Assembly (NCBI GenBank): GCA_035480635.1
Contig: DATIHN010000010.1
Coordinates: 1-46,274, forward strand
Direction of reading: 5' to 3'
Length of the DNA: 46,274 nucleotides
Origin: Candidatus Saccharimonadales bacterium
GTDB taxonomy: Bacteria; Patescibacteriota; Saccharimonadia; UBA4664; DATIHN01
Shown here: positions 6,366 to 15,797 of the stretch, in pieces
Numbering within the stretch: the stretch's first letter is position 1
How the letters are laid out: each line of letters starts with the position of its first letter
Program-made: the position numbers and the translations under genes
Notes under the pieces: generated by a model
Seen by the model: only the letters and a program-made list of their open reading frames with translations
Databases searched by the model: none
What the model was told of the DNA's origin: nothing

Positions 6366-8131
6366 GTGAAACGACAGATCAGTTAAAAAGCGTGGAACTA
6401 CCAGCCGTTATTTCGGTCGGCGACTTTAGTCAGGCCCTGGGTCTGCCAGTCACTAAGGTGATGGCTGAACTAATGCGCAATGGTGTGATGGCAACCATCA
6501 ACGAGCAGATTGATTTTGACACTGCGGCTATAATTGCCAGCGACTTGGGTTTTGAAGCCAAGCCAGAGGCCGAGGTGGCTAATGTGGCGTTGCCCCAAAG
6601 CGATCTGCCTAAAGGCGAGGGTGCACCCAGGCCGCCAGTAGTGGCCGTTATGGGCCATGTTGATCATGGTAAAACTTCTTTGCTCGATGCCATTCGCAGT
6701 GCCGATGTGGCCTCGGCCGAAGCCGGCGGCATTACTCAACACATCGGCGCCTACCAGGTCAAACGCAACGACCGGCTGATTACATTCTTGGACACACCGG
6801 GGCATGAAGCCTTTTCGGCTATTCGAGCTCATGGTGCCAGAATCACCGATGTAGCCATCATTGTGGTAGCCGCCGACGACGGGGTTAAGCCTCAAACCAA
6901 AGAGGCCATTCGATTTGCTAAAGAGGCTGGTGTTCAGATAGTGGTGGCAATTAATAAAATCGACAAACCCGGAGCCGATGTTAATCGGGTCAAGCAAGAA
7001 CTCAGTGAACTCGAACTGGTCCCAGAGGATTGGGGCGGCCAAACGGTGACAGTCGAAGTCTCAGCCAAAAGTGGCACCAACATCGATAAATTATTAGACA
7101 TGGTCTTGCTGGTGGTTGACCTAGAAGACTTACGGGCCAGAATTACTGGTTTAAGTGATGGCGTAGTGGTCGAATCTCATTTGGAAAGCGGCCGCGGCCC
7201 GGTAGCCACCCTCCTGGTTAGTAATGGCCAGCTGGATATCGGTGACGTTATCGTCTCCGGTGCCACCTACGGCAAGATCCGGAGCTTACAAGACTACCTA
7301 GGCCATCGGATCAAGCACGCTACCCCCGGGACCCCGGCGGTGGTAACTGGACTCAAAGCCGTTCCGGCCTTTGGTGATCCGTTCCGCGAGGTCGAGGACG
7401 AGCGTCAAGCCAAAGTCGATACCGTAAACGTAGCCCGTCAGAGCCAGGTCAAGAGTTTAATGGGGGTTAAAAAAATCGGCTTCGAAGAAATTAAAAGTGC
7501 GATTACGGCCGGTAAGGTCAAAGAGCTCAATATCGTCATCAAAGCCGATGTCCAGGGTTCGCTGGAAGCCCTATTGGAAAACCTGGGCAGCCTGCGTAAT
7601 GAAGAAGTCGGCGTTAAAGTTGTCCAATCCGGGTTGGGCGACATTGCCGAATCAGACGTTACTAGTGCTAAGACGGCCAGTGCGCTCCTGATCGGCTTCA
7701 ACGTCGGCATCAGCTCACCGGTGCGTCAATTAGCGATCAGAGAAAACGTTAAGATCCAACAGTACAAGGTCATCTACGAATTACTAGATGATATTCGCAA
7801 TGTGCTCTCTAGCATGCTTTCGCCTGAAGTCATCGAAACCACCGCTGCCAAACTGGAAATTCTAGGTGTCTTTAAAACCACCAAGACCCAAGTCGTTTGT
7901 GGCGGCCGAGTTACTAGTGGCAAAGTAGAGCCAAACCTCGAAATCAAAATTTTCCGCGCTGGGCAAGAGGTCGGGCGCGCCAAATTAGCCAGCTTGCAAA
8001 AGAATAAGCAAGCCGCCAAAGAAGTCCTAGAAGGGGAGGAGTGTGGGTTGAGTCTTAATACCACCACTAACATTGAACTTGGCGATGAGCTCGAATTCTA
8101 CACCACCGAGGAACGGTCCCGTAGTTTATGA
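6362..8131 (+). CDS. infB: Translation initiation factor IF-2
   Basis: 589 residues, the short form of IF-2. It has one IF2-N type domain (about residues 13-65), almost none of the long variable linker, and then the GTPase domain: GHVDHGKT (98-105), DTPGHEAF switch II, NKIDK. Domains II, III and IV follow and end with the fMet-tRNA-binding C2 region. IF-2 uses GTP to place initiator fMet-tRNA on the 30S subunit and join the 50S. The ATG overlaps the ylxR stop by 4 bases, and the stop overlaps the rbfA start by 4 bases. Together with fmt, def and map elsewhere in the window, this shows formyl-Met initiation. Confidence 0.98.
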   Translation: MSETTDQLKSVELPAVISVGDFSQALGLPVTKVMAELMRNGVMATINEQIDFDTAAIIASDLGFEAKPEAEVANVALPQSDLPKGEGAPRPPVVAVMGHVDHGKTSLLDAIRSADVASAEAGGITQHIGAYQVKRNDRLITFLDTPGHEAFSAIRAHGARITDVAIIVVAADDGVKPQTKEAIRFAKEAGVQIVVAINKIDKPGADVNRVKQELSELELVPEDWGGQTVTVEVSAKSGTNIDKLLDMVLLVVDLEDLRARITGLSDGVVVESHLESGRGPVATLLVSNGQLDIGDVIVSGATYGKIRSLQDYLGHRIKHATPGTPAVVTGLKAVPAFGDPFREVEDERQAKVDTVNVARQSQVKSLMGVKKIGFEEIKSAITAGKVKELNIVIKADVQGSLEALLENLGSLRNEEVGVKVVQSGLGDIAESDVTSAKTASALLIGFNVGISSPVRQLAIRENVKIQQYKVIYELLDDIRNVLSSMLSPEVIETTAAKLEILGVFKTTKTQVVCGGRVTSGKVEPNLEIKIFRAGQEVGRAKLASLQKNKQAAKEVLEGEECGLSLNTTTNIELGDELEFYTTEERSRSL

Positions 8132-8457
8132 GTCAAAGAACCGAAAAGGTTAAAAGTCTGTTGCGCCAAAGAGTTGCAAGTGAACTGAGCCAAGCCATTG
8201 GGCCCGGCTCAGCCAATATTACGGTGACGGCTATTGATGTCTCCCCAGATTTAAAACAAGCCACTGTCTGGTTAGGTCTGCTGGGTCAGCCCAAAGATCA
8301 AGAGGCTCTTTGGCAATCAGCTGAGGCTGTGCGCCCAGATGTTCAAGCTGCGGTGGCTAGCGTCATGACCACCAAGTTTGTACCGAAATTGGTTTTCAAA
8401 CGCGATCTCAGCGGCGACTACGCTCAGCACATCGAATCGATTATTCGAGAGCTTTAG
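8128..8457 (+). CDS. rbfA: Ribosome-binding factor A
   Basis: A 109-residue KH-like protein with the RbfA layout: a basic first helix (QRTEKVKSLLRQRVASELSQ), ITVTAIDVSPDLKQATVWLGLL, and the C-terminal region LVFKRDLSGDYAQHIESII. RbfA binds the 30S near the 16S 5' end and supports late maturation, especially in the cold. It overlaps infB by 4 bases, the classic infB-rbfA pairing. Confidence 0.93.
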   Translation: MSQRTEKVKSLLRQRVASELSQAIGPGSANITVTAIDVSPDLKQATVWLGLLGQPKDQEALWQSAEAVRPDVQAAVASVMTTKFVPKLVFKRDLSGDYAQHIESIIREL

Positions 8458-8465
8458 CGCTTTTG

Positions 8466-8474
8466 TGATATAGT
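8466..8474 (+). promoter_or_regulatory. Extended -10 promoter
   Basis: TGA followed by TATAGT (8469-8474) is an extended -10 element. It would start transcription near 8481, about 19 bases before the ATG at 8500, and leave the AGGAGG ribosome site inside the short leader. No clear -35 box. Confidence 0.5.
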
Positions 8475-8499
8475 TTAGGCAAATAGGAGGCCCAACCTG

Positions 8500-9600
8500 A
8501 TGCCAGGGGAAACCAACCCGACGCCGGATGAAATTACCGCCGAAATTGATCGAAACACCATTCAAAGCGACCGAGAAGAGGCTGGCGAAAAAGCCGGATA
8601 TATCCTAGACAAAGATCTAGCTCGGGCCATGGCCGAAAAACAGCTCGAAGTTCGCAATGAGGCTGAGGCCAAGGAGGCTGAGCTTAAGGCCAACCCAAAT
8701 AATGTTCGCAAAACCGATAACGAATTAACCAAACGAGCCAGGACTCGCGTCGAAAAAATCTTATCCAAAAGTCAGTCCGAGGGCGAAGCTGCTGGTCGGG
8801 CTCAGGTTGAAAGCGGGTTGAAGGAGCGGGCCAAGAAAGAGGCTGGCTATGAAGCCAATGAGGACAAAGCCTTTGAAATGGCTTCGGCCGAATACGCTGA
8901 TCGGACCATGGCCGATAACCTGACAGATATTGGTAGCCCGGATCTAGCCAAGGGGCGAGTTGAGCAAGCCAAAGCTCAAGGCGAAAAAGCTGGGCAAACT
9001 TATAAAACTGAAATGGATAAGGCGCTAACGGATGTTGATACGGTTAGTCGGGGGCCAGCTGGTGGTCGGGCTACCCTGCGGGGCGAACAAACCAAAATAA
9101 CTGACAGCTACATTGAGGCTGTGGCTGGTCGTGGTGCTCAGCCGGTTTTCGAGATGGATAAGGGCCGAGGATCGACCAAAATTCATGAAAGCTATTATCA
9201 AGCGGGGGTCAACGCCGAGACGGTCTCAGTCGTGCGCCAAAACGCCCGCACCGGTGAAGTTATTTCGGTTCACACTATGAAGCTTGAACGAACACCATTT
9301 ACTAACAAAAGGGGAGTCAAAGTACCTTCTGGCGCGCTGCAGCAGGCTATGCAAGAGCCTAGGGCTAAGGACAAAGAGTTGGGTGGCCAAGCCATTTCCG
9401 GCCGCGGTACGCCACTGGAGTTTCCACCCGGAGCTTCTAGTGTCGGCGAACTTAATTATTTGCGCCAGACCGGTTTTGGCTATAACCCCGGTGAGCAGTT
9501 TAGCCTTGGCCGAACTGAATCGGCCTTGAATGAATACCGCAAAAAGCAACGCCAGCAATCTCGAGCCTCCTTTTGGGATCGCCTGTTTGGCGGCTTATAA
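8500..9600 (+). CDS. Charged hypothetical protein
   Basis: A 366-residue protein not recognised. The ATG has AGGAGG 10 bases upstream. Residues 1 to about 170 are highly charged, Ala/Glu/Lys-rich and probably helical or coiled-coil. The C-terminal half is more mixed (AQPVFEMDKGRGSTKIHESYYQ), Gly/Pro-rich near residue 310, and ends with a basic stretch and an aromatic tail (SFWDRLFGGL) that could be amphipathic. There are no Cys, signal peptide or membrane segments. It follows rbfA by 42 bases but probably has its own promoter. Its stop overlaps that of the convergent fmt gene. It may be a lineage-specific structural or interaction protein. Confidence 0.8.
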   Translation: MPGETNPTPDEITAEIDRNTIQSDREEAGEKAGYILDKDLARAMAEKQLEVRNEAEAKEAELKANPNNVRKTDNELTKRARTRVEKILSKSQSEGEAAGRAQVESGLKERAKKEAGYEANEDKAFEMASAEYADRTMADNLTDIGSPDLAKGRVEQAKAQGEKAGQTYKTEMDKALTDVDTVSRGPAGGRATLRGEQTKITDSYIEAVAGRGAQPVFEMDKGRGSTKIHESYYQAGVNAETVSVVRQNARTGEVISVHTMKLERTPFTNKRGVKVPSGALQQAMQEPRAKDKELGGQAISGRGTPLEFPPGASSVGELNYLRQTGFGYNPGEQFSLGRTESALNEYRKKQRQQSRASFWDRLFGGL

Positions 9601-10497
9601 TTTACGGCCGGCTAGGAACTCTCTGCCGGTCATTTCGCGTTTGCCAGCCGGTTTGAGGCGCTCAATAACTAAGGCACCGGGATTGGCATAGACAGCCAAA
9701 TCTTTATTAGCTGTTACAAAAACCTGCCCAACAGGGCCGTTGGTAGGTTCGGTGTGGGCTTTGGTGATGGCCACATCAGTTTGCAAAAGATTAGTATAAC
9801 TACTAGGCCACCCCAGATAAGCTCGAACCTCGCGTTCGATTTGGACGGCCGGTTTATGCCAATCGATCAGGCCATCGGCTTTGGCTAATTTGTGGGTAAA
9901 GGTCGGTTGGCCAACTTGAGGTTTGGGTTTGATGCTACCGGCTAAATAGTTGGGTACAGTTGCGATCAGCATTTGGTTAGATAACTTAACGAGGTTGTCG
10001 GTTAACTCAGAAATAGTTTCGTGGCCAGACATTCGGTAAGTTTGCTGGACTAATATCGGTCCCTCGTCCATGCCAGCAGTAATTAGCATAATGGTCACCC
10101 CGGTTTCACTAGCGCCCTCTAGGATGGCTGGAGTAATCGGATCGGGTCCCCTCCACTGGGGCAAGAGCGAGTAGTGGCTATTCAAAATTCCCAGGGGGAA
10201 GGCATCAATAGTCGGTTGAGAAACGATGATGCCGAAATCAACCACCAAACCAGCCCTCGAGCTAAATTGCGCCAATTTAACTTGCTGCTCCAGCTCAGCC
10301 TTGTTGTCAGCGCAAATTACGGGAATTGAATGCTGGCGGCCCCAGACCTTAACCGGATGCTCAACTAGTTTGCCATGGACCTCGCGATCCGGGCGAGTGA
10401 TTATGGCCTCTAAATCAAAAACACCACCTAAACCCTGGAGCGTAGCTAAACTAACGGGTCCAGTACCAAAAAAAACCAGTTTGGGTTTAGCTGTCAT
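9595..10497 (-). CDS. fmt: Methionyl-tRNA formyltransferase
   Basis: 300 residues. It transfers a formyl group from 10-formyl-THF to Met-tRNA(fMet). The N-terminal Rossmann part starts LVFFGTGPVSLATL. The catalytic triad is visible: ILNSHYSLLPQWRGPDP (Asn106, His108) and GMDEGPIL (Asp144). A C-terminal OB-like domain follows. Start ATG 10497 is preferred because sequence upstream in frame lies inside def and is not Fmt-like. It overlaps the end of def by 11 bases in the priA-def-fmt operon. It meets 8500-9600 tail to tail with a 6-base overlap, and no terminator is seen between them. Confidence 0.95.
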   Translation of the reverse strand: MTAKPKLVFFGTGPVSLATLQGLGGVFDLEAIITRPDREVHGKLVEHPVKVWGRQHSIPVICADNKAELEQQVKLAQFSSRAGLVVDFGIIVSQPTIDAFPLGILNSHYSLLPQWRGPDPITPAILEGASETGVTIMLITAGMDEGPILVQQTYRMSGHETISELTDNLVKLSNQMLIATVPNYLAGSIKPKPQVGQPTFTHKLAKADGLIDWHKPAVQIEREVRAYLGWPSSYTNLLQTDVAITKAHTEPTNGPVGQVFVTANKDLAVYANPGALVIERLKPAGKREMTGREFLAGRKL

Positions 10498-11038
10498 CGC
10501 GGACGGCCTCGACCGGCGTAAACTTACCCGAATCTTGGAGCTGGAAGAGATCATTCGGGCTTTTAATGTGGTCGATAAATAATAAGCCTTTGGTGTGATC
10601 AATCTCGTGCTGAAAAACTCGGGCCAAAAAGCCATGGGCGGTCAGGCGAACTTCTTTGCCATCAAGATTCAGAGCCTTAACTTTAACTTTAGGGTAGCGC
10701 TCAATTTTGCCGTAAATATCCGGCACACTCAGGCAACCTTCCATATCGTGAGTGGGTTCGCCTTCACGTTTAACAATTTCGGCATTTATAAAAACCATGA
10801 AACTAGTGTTAGCGCGATTTTCAAAATCTTGGCGAATAATGATTAAGCGATAGGCCTGAGCAACTTGAATTGCCGCCAGAGCCGCACCCAATTCGTGCGG
10901 CCGGGATTGTTCCCAGTCCAAGGTGGCGGCGATCATGTTTTCGGCTAGCTGGCGGATCGAAGCATCGACATGACCAATTTTGGTCGATCGTTGCCGGAGC
11001 TTGGGATTAGGGAGGTGAATAATATCGTCTTTGGTCAT
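10487..11038 (-). CDS. def: Peptide deformylase
   Basis: 183 residues. It removes the formyl group from nascent proteins using a bound metal. Three family motifs are present: motif 1 as ELGAALAAIQV (consensus GxGLAAxQ, with the first Gly context altered), motif 2 EGCLS (Cys102) and motif 3 QHEIDH (His144, Glu145, His148). The start ATG is 1 base after the priA stop codon, so expression is coupled to priA. Confidence 0.96.
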   Translation of the reverse strand: MTKDDIIHLPNPKLRQRSTKIGHVDASIRQLAENMIAATLDWEQSRPHELGAALAAIQVAQAYRLIIIRQDFENRANTSFMVFINAEIVKREGEPTHDMEGCLSVPDIYGKIERYPKVKVKALNLDGKEVRLTAHGFLARVFQHEIDHTKGLLFIDHIKSPNDLFQLQDSGKFTPVEAVRDDS

Positions 11039-11039
11039 A

Positions 11040-12968
11040 TTAGAGCAGGTTAATGGGGTCTAGATCGCTGGTCCAACCAGTTGGAACTTGCCGGGCAACC
11101 TCGATTAAGTTCTGGCGCCGGCGAGACTTGGCAATGATTTGCCAGTGATTTTGGCCGCTGGCAAATTGGCGAAAGGCCGGGGCCGGGCCAGTCACGATAA
11201 TGTTCGGATTTGCGGACAAGTCTCGAGCCAATTTGATTCCAGCAGTTTTGGCAGTGGCTTCAGATTTGTGACTGTAACTTAATTTTAGCAGATAGTAGTA
11301 GGGCGGGTAACCAAGTTCCTGACGCTCACTCAACTCACCGTTGGCAAACCGCCAATAATCATCATGTGCCAGAGCTGCAATGGCCTGGTGATTGGGTGAA
11401 TAAGTTTGAATAATAGTCCGACCTGGGTGGCTGCCTCGACCAGCCCGGCCACTGACTTGGGTTAATAAATTGTAAGTCCGCTCAGTAGCACTGTAGTCGG
11501 GGAGGTAAAGCGAGGTATCGGCAAGCACTACGCCAACGGTTTCCATGGCAGGCAAATCTAGTCCTTTGGCAATCATTTGGGTCCCGATTAGGACATCGAT
11601 CTGGTGATTGTTAAGGTCTTGGTAGAGTTGGTCAAGGTTGGTTGAATTCAGGCTATCCTTATCGAGTCGCATGACCCGAGCTTTAGGAAAAACCAAATGT
11701 AACTCATCTTCAACCCGCTTGGTTCCAAGGCCCAAGAAACGCAGTTCGGCCAGGCCACAGTTGGAGCAGACGGCCGTGGGAGCCTTTGAGTAATTACAAA
11801 TATGACAGAGCATTAGGGCTCGATCGGCATGAAAGGTCAGGGGCAAGCGACAGCGTGGGCAGAGGGTTACATGCTGACAGTTGGTACAGAGCTGGCTGCT
11901 GGCACTACCCCGGCGGTTTAAAAAGAGTAGGGCCTGGCGCCCTCGTTCAAGCGTTTCATCCAAATGGCTTAAGAGGGTTTGGGAAAAGATTTTGTGGCCG
12001 CGAAATTCGCTAGGGTCTTTTAGATCAACGATAATCGGCGGTGCTGGGGCAATTTGGTTATAACGCTCTCTTAGCTCAACTAATTTTATAACTCCTTGTT
12101 TGGCCAAAAAGGCCTCGCGCAACCCCGGAGTGGCGCTGCCGAGTAATAACTTGGCTTGGTGTAAGTGCGCCAGTTTTGCCGCCACAATGGCGGCCTCATA
12201 GCGCGGCGCTTGCTCTTGCTTGTAAGAGCTTTCGTGGCATTCATCGATGACAATTAACCCCAGCTGCTTAATTGGCAAAAACAAGGCTGAGCGCGGCCCG
12301 ACCACAATTTGGGGGTCGCTAGATTCTAGAACCTGGCGCCACACCCGAAAGCGCTGAGCCTCTGTTAGACCAGAATGGGTCAGCAAGACCTGATTACCAA
12401 AACGGGTGCGAAAACGAGCCTCGGTTTGGGGGGTCAGGGCGATTTCTGGCACCAAAATGATACTCGAGCGTCCGGCGGCTAGGGTTTGTGTGACAATCTC
12501 CAAATAAACCTCGGTTTTACCGGCACCGGTCACACCGCGCAGCAATATAGTGGTTTTATCGCTTGAAGCGATGGCCTGAACAGTCGTAGTTTGTTCTCCA
12601 GTCAACTTTGGTATCTTGATTTCGGATTTAGTAGGCGACTTTTCGGTCGTGGCTCGGCGGGTTTTGAGGGCCCCGGCCGGAATGATGGTTTGCCAAGCTG
12701 CGGCGGCATCGCAGGCATAGTAGTGCCACAACCAATCGCCAAGCTCGACTAGCTGTGGTGGCAGGGCAGCCAGATCCAAAACGCGCTCCACTGCCTTAGT
12801 GGTAAAACTGGGTTTTGGCACGCTACTCAAGATAACCCCAGCCATTCGCCTCTGCCGCAGGCTAACTTCGACCAGCTGGCCAACCGCCAGCTCCCGCTCA
12901 GCGTGGTAGGTCAGGCCAGCACCGCCGGTGGGTTGAGTTACTCCAACCAAATAATAATGTCTTGCCAT
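11040..12968 (-). CDS. priA: Primosomal replication helicase PriA
   Basis: 642 residues, a shorter PriA (E. coli has 732). It reloads the replisome at stalled forks. It has an N-terminal 3'-DNA-binding region, Walker A GVTGAGKT (about 145-152), a DECH box (DECHESSYKQ; DEEH is more usual), and eight cysteines arranged CxxC...CxxC...CxxC...CxxC that bind two zincs. Helicase motifs follow (GTQMIAKGLD, QVSGRAGR). It heads priA-def-fmt, a common bacterial order. A TATAAT box ends 7 bases before the ATG, so the mRNA is probably leaderless. Confidence 0.96.
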   Translation of the reverse strand: MARHYYLVGVTQPTGGAGLTYHAERELAVGQLVEVSLRQRRMAGVILSSVPKPSFTTKAVERVLDLAALPPQLVELGDWLWHYYACDAAAAWQTIIPAGALKTRRATTEKSPTKSEIKIPKLTGEQTTTVQAIASSDKTTILLRGVTGAGKTEVYLEIVTQTLAAGRSSIILVPEIALTPQTEARFRTRFGNQVLLTHSGLTEAQRFRVWRQVLESSDPQIVVGPRSALFLPIKQLGLIVIDECHESSYKQEQAPRYEAAIVAAKLAHLHQAKLLLGSATPGLREAFLAKQGVIKLVELRERYNQIAPAPPIIVDLKDPSEFRGHKIFSQTLLSHLDETLERGRQALLFLNRRGSASSQLCTNCQHVTLCPRCRLPLTFHADRALMLCHICNYSKAPTAVCSNCGLAELRFLGLGTKRVEDELHLVFPKARVMRLDKDSLNSTNLDQLYQDLNNHQIDVLIGTQMIAKGLDLPAMETVGVVLADTSLYLPDYSATERTYNLLTQVSGRAGRGSHPGRTIIQTYSPNHQAIAALAHDDYWRFANGELSERQELGYPPYYYLLKLSYSHKSEATAKTAGIKLARDLSANPNIIVTGPAPAFRQFASGQNHWQIIAKSRRRQNLIEVARQVPTGWTSDLDPINLL

Positions 12969-12974
12969 AGGGTT

Positions 12975-12980
12975 ATTATA
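12975..12980 (-). promoter_or_regulatory. -10 box of priA, leaderless
   Basis: TATAAT on the minus strand (12980-12975), then 6 bases to the priA ATG at 12968. No good -35 box and no Shine-Dalgarno site is seen. Confidence 0.6.
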
Positions 12981-13027
12981 GAGGAAGCCGACACCTTAGG
13001 CTGCGCCTAGAGGCTAGAAGCTCTAGA

Positions 13028-13056
13028 TTGACGCCAGCAGGCCGTCTGGTTATAGT
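13028..13056 (+). promoter_or_regulatory. Promoter of secD-secF
   Basis: TTGACG (13028-13033), a 17-bp spacer, TATAGT (13051-13056), then 13 bases to the secD ATG at 13070. The predicted leader is only about 6 nt. The in-frame TTG at 13028 is the -35 box, not a start codon. Confidence 0.75.
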
Positions 13057-13069
13057 CCTTGCAAGAGCC

Positions 13070-14383
13070 ATGACAACAAAGACCAAACTCATTTTAATTG
13101 GAATTTTAACCCTGATAGTTGCGGTGCTGGCCTATCCCAAAGAGGATAGCTTACTGCATAAAATCGGCTTTAAACATTCACACCTCCAAGTTCGAGAGGG
13201 CCTTGATTTGCAGGGGGGTGCTCATTTGGTCTATCAAGCCGATTTAACTCAGACTAAAGCTAGCGATCAGGCCGCTGCCATGGCTTCGCTCAAGGATGTT
13301 ATTACTAAGCGAGTTAATAGCGTTGGTACCTCAGAAACCAATGTTCAACAGCTTGGCTCAGATAAGATTATCGTTGAATTACCAGGAGTAACTGATGTTA
13401 CCGCAGCTGAGAATCTGATTGGCCAGACTGCTAATTTGGTTTTTCTGGAAATTGATCCCAAAACCCAAGGCGCTAGCGACACTGGGATTTCAGGCAAGGA
13501 CGTTCAAAAAGCTACGGCTGACTTTGATCCCCAAAGTGGTCAACCAATTGTGACGCTGCAAATGAAATCGGGGGACTCAACCAAACGTTTCGGCCAAGTT
13601 ACCACCCGCATCAACCAAACCGGCACCCAGCTCCTAACCCTACTGGATCAGGATCCGATCTTTGGACCCGCGACCGTCTCGAGTCCGATTACCGATGGCA
13701 AAGCTCAGCTATCGGGTAATTTCGACGTCAAAACCGCTAAACGCATCGCTCAATTAATTAACGCTGGCGCCCTGCCGGTACCAATCCACCCGGTCCAACA
13801 ACAGACGGTCGGGCCGACTTTGGGTCGGGAGTCGGTTCGCCATAGCTTGGTAGCGGGTGTTATCGGGCTGGGTGTAGTGGCCCTGTTTATGATTATGTAT
13901 TATCGCTTGGCCGGCGTGGTGGCTGTGGCGGCGCTCGGAATTTACACCGCTCTAACACTAACAATCTATAAACTGAGCGCTTTTACGCCTTACGGAATAG
14001 TTTTAACACTGGCAGGTATTGCCGGCTTCATTTTAAGTATTGGTATGGCGGTTGATGCCAACATTTTAATTTTCGAGCGGATGAAAGAAGAATTGCGGGC
14101 CGGCAAGAGCTTTGTAGCGGCAGTTGAGGCTGGCTTTGATAGAGCTTGGCCCAGCATCCGTGATTCCAACGTCTCAACCCTAATTACTTGCGTGATTCTG
14201 TACTCATTTTCGAGCTCAATTCCAATCATCCGCGGTTTTGCTGTGACGCTTGGATTGGGAGTCGTCATCAGTATGTTTACGGCCGTGGTAGTGAGCCGAA
14301 CTTTCCTGCGGGGCATCATCATGACCAAAGTTGGCAAGAACCCTAAACTCTACGGATTAAAGCTGGAGGAGTCGCCCAAATGA
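13070..14383 (+). CDS. secD: Protein translocase subunit SecD
   Basis: 437 residues. Together with SecF it uses the proton motive force to help pull proteins through SecYEG. An N-terminal membrane helix (LILIGILTLIVAVLAY) is followed by the P1-type motif VREGLDLQGGAHLVY, a large extracytoplasmic domain, and five further membrane helices. The conserved VDANILIFERMKEELR segment lies in the membrane part. ATG 13070 is chosen because of the promoter upstream. It overlaps secF by 4 bases. Confidence 0.95.
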   Translation: MTTKTKLILIGILTLIVAVLAYPKEDSLLHKIGFKHSHLQVREGLDLQGGAHLVYQADLTQTKASDQAAAMASLKDVITKRVNSVGTSETNVQQLGSDKIIVELPGVTDVTAAENLIGQTANLVFLEIDPKTQGASDTGISGKDVQKATADFDPQSGQPIVTLQMKSGDSTKRFGQVTTRINQTGTQLLTLLDQDPIFGPATVSSPITDGKAQLSGNFDVKTAKRIAQLINAGALPVPIHPVQQQTVGPTLGRESVRHSLVAGVIGLGVVALFMIMYYRLAGVVAVAALGIYTALTLTIYKLSAFTPYGIVLTLAGIAGFILSIGMAVDANILIFERMKEELRAGKSFVAAVEAGFDRAWPSIRDSNVSTLITCVILYSFSSSIPIIRGFAVTLGLGVVISMFTAVVVSRTFLRGIIMTKVGKNPKLYGLKLEESPK

Positions 14384-15282
14384 ACATCATTGGCCGCCGC
14401 CGAATCTGGTACTCGATTTCATTAGCAGTCATTTTGCCAGGGCTAATTTCGCTAGTGGTCTTCCATTTAAAGTTGGGTATTGATTTCAAAGGCGGCTCCT
14501 TGCTCGAAATTCAAGGTGGGGGGAATGCTAGCGCCATTACGGCTCAGGCCAAAACTTTGGGTTTTCAGGACGTAACTGTTACCTCTGGCAGTGGTGAACA
14601 TTTGCTAATTCGCTACCGAGATCCCGGCAGCCCAGATCAAGCCGAAGCCCGTCACAAGGAATTCAAGGCTGCCTTAGCCACTACTGGTTTGAGTGAAATT
14701 AGCTATAGCACGATTGGTTCAAGTGTTAGCCGCGATATTACCCGCAATGCCTTGCTAGCAATTGCCGCAGCCTCATTTGCCATCGTTTGCTACGTGGCCT
14801 TTGCCTTTCGTAATGCGCCACCGCCGGTCAGCCCGTGGAGTTTTGGCGTTACCGCGATAATTGCCTTGTTGCATGATGCCTTCTTTGTACTAGGTGTTTT
14901 TTCGCTGCTAGGACACTTCTTTGGCATCGAGGTTGATGCCTTGTTCGTGACTGCGGTTCTAACCGTTATTGGCTTTAGTGTCCACGATACCATTGTGGTG
15001 TTCGACCGCATTCGCGAGAACTTGCGCCGCGAACGGGCCAGCTTTGAAACCGTCGTAAACGATAGCATTCTGGAAACCTTCGCCCGTTCCATTAATACTT
15101 CGCTAACCGTGCTACTAACGCTTCTAGCGCTCTTCCTCTTCGGCGGCGAAAGCATTCGCTACTTCGTGCTAGCGCTATTAGTCGGGGTAGCATCCGGTAC
15201 TTATTCATCGATCTTCAACGCCTCACCACTGCTAGTGAGCTGGCACAACTATAAATTGAAGCGAGCTAAAGCCAGGCCATGA
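14380..15282 (+). CDS. secF: Protein translocase subunit SecF
   Basis: 300 residues with six predicted membrane helices. It shows the SecF hallmarks GIDFKGGSLLEIQ near residue 31 and a membrane segment with VIGFSVHDTIVVFDRIREN. It is the partner of SecD; the ATG overlaps the secD stop. Genes for the two proteins are separate here, as in E. coli. Confidence 0.95.
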   Translation: MNIIGRRRIWYSISLAVILPGLISLVVFHLKLGIDFKGGSLLEIQGGGNASAITAQAKTLGFQDVTVTSGSGEHLLIRYRDPGSPDQAEARHKEFKAALATTGLSEISYSTIGSSVSRDITRNALLAIAAASFAIVCYVAFAFRNAPPPVSPWSFGVTAIIALLHDAFFVLGVFSLLGHFFGIEVDALFVTAVLTVIGFSVHDTIVVFDRIRENLRRERASFETVVNDSILETFARSINTSLTVLLTLLALFLFGGESIRYFVLALLVGVASGTYSSIFNASPLLVSWHNYKLKRAKARP

Positions 15283-15310
15283 GTCTTCAATTCGAACTAA
15301 TGAATTATGG

Positions 15311-15316
15311 TATCGT
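15311..15316 (+). promoter_or_regulatory. Extended -10 box of the Nudix gene, leaderless
   Basis: TGG then TATCGT (15311-15316), followed by 6 bases and the ATG at 15323. There is no ribosome site. Confidence 0.45.
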
Positions 15317-15322
15317 CAGTAT

Positions 15323-15796
15323 ATGATTGAGCACGAAACAGGTAACGAGCGACAGCCTACAAGCCGTGGTGCGGGTATTATCTTTCATATCAAGCCCACC
15401 GATCAATTGATGTTTTTCTTGCGAGACGATCGGCCCGATATATCATGTCCGGGCATGATTGATATTATTGGTGGTCACCTTGAAGGTGACGAATCCCCGG
15501 AAGAAGCTGCTCGTCGGGAAGTCGGTGAAGAATTAAAAGACAAAGATACAGGTCAGTCCTTTGTAGCGAGCGACATTAAGCTCTTCAAAACTTGGGTTGA
15601 TGATAGGCCTGGAGAGCATAATGTATTTGTAGCTGAGCTAGATAGTGTACCAAATCTTAGAACTGACGAGGGTCAGGGCCTGGTTTTTTTGACTAGAGAA
15701 CAAGCTCGCAGTACTAATTTTGCATATGGTTATAGCGAAGTGGTTAATGAATATCTCGATTCTCTTGAGGCAACTTCGGAAAACCCAGCTTCGTAG
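15323..15796 (+). CDS. Nudix hydrolase
   Basis: 157 residues with a complete Nudix box, GHLEGDESPEEAARREVGEEL (G-x5-E-x7-REVGEE), at about residues 53-73. The enzyme hydrolyses a nucleoside diphosphate linked to another group; the substrate cannot be assigned. It may clean up oxidised nucleotides or handle nucleotide sugars. It is monocistronic, meets the minus-strand gene at 15798 tail to tail with a 1-base gap, and has a leaderless-type start. Codon use is more A/T-rich than in its neighbours. Confidence 0.88.
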   Translation: MIEHETGNERQPTSRGAGIIFHIKPTDQLMFFLRDDRPDISCPGMIDIIGGHLEGDESPEEAARREVGEELKDKDTGQSFVASDIKLFKTWVDDRPGEHNVFVAELDSVPNLRTDEGQGLVFLTREQARSTNFAYGYSEVVNEYLDSLEATSENPAS

Positions 15797-15797
15797 T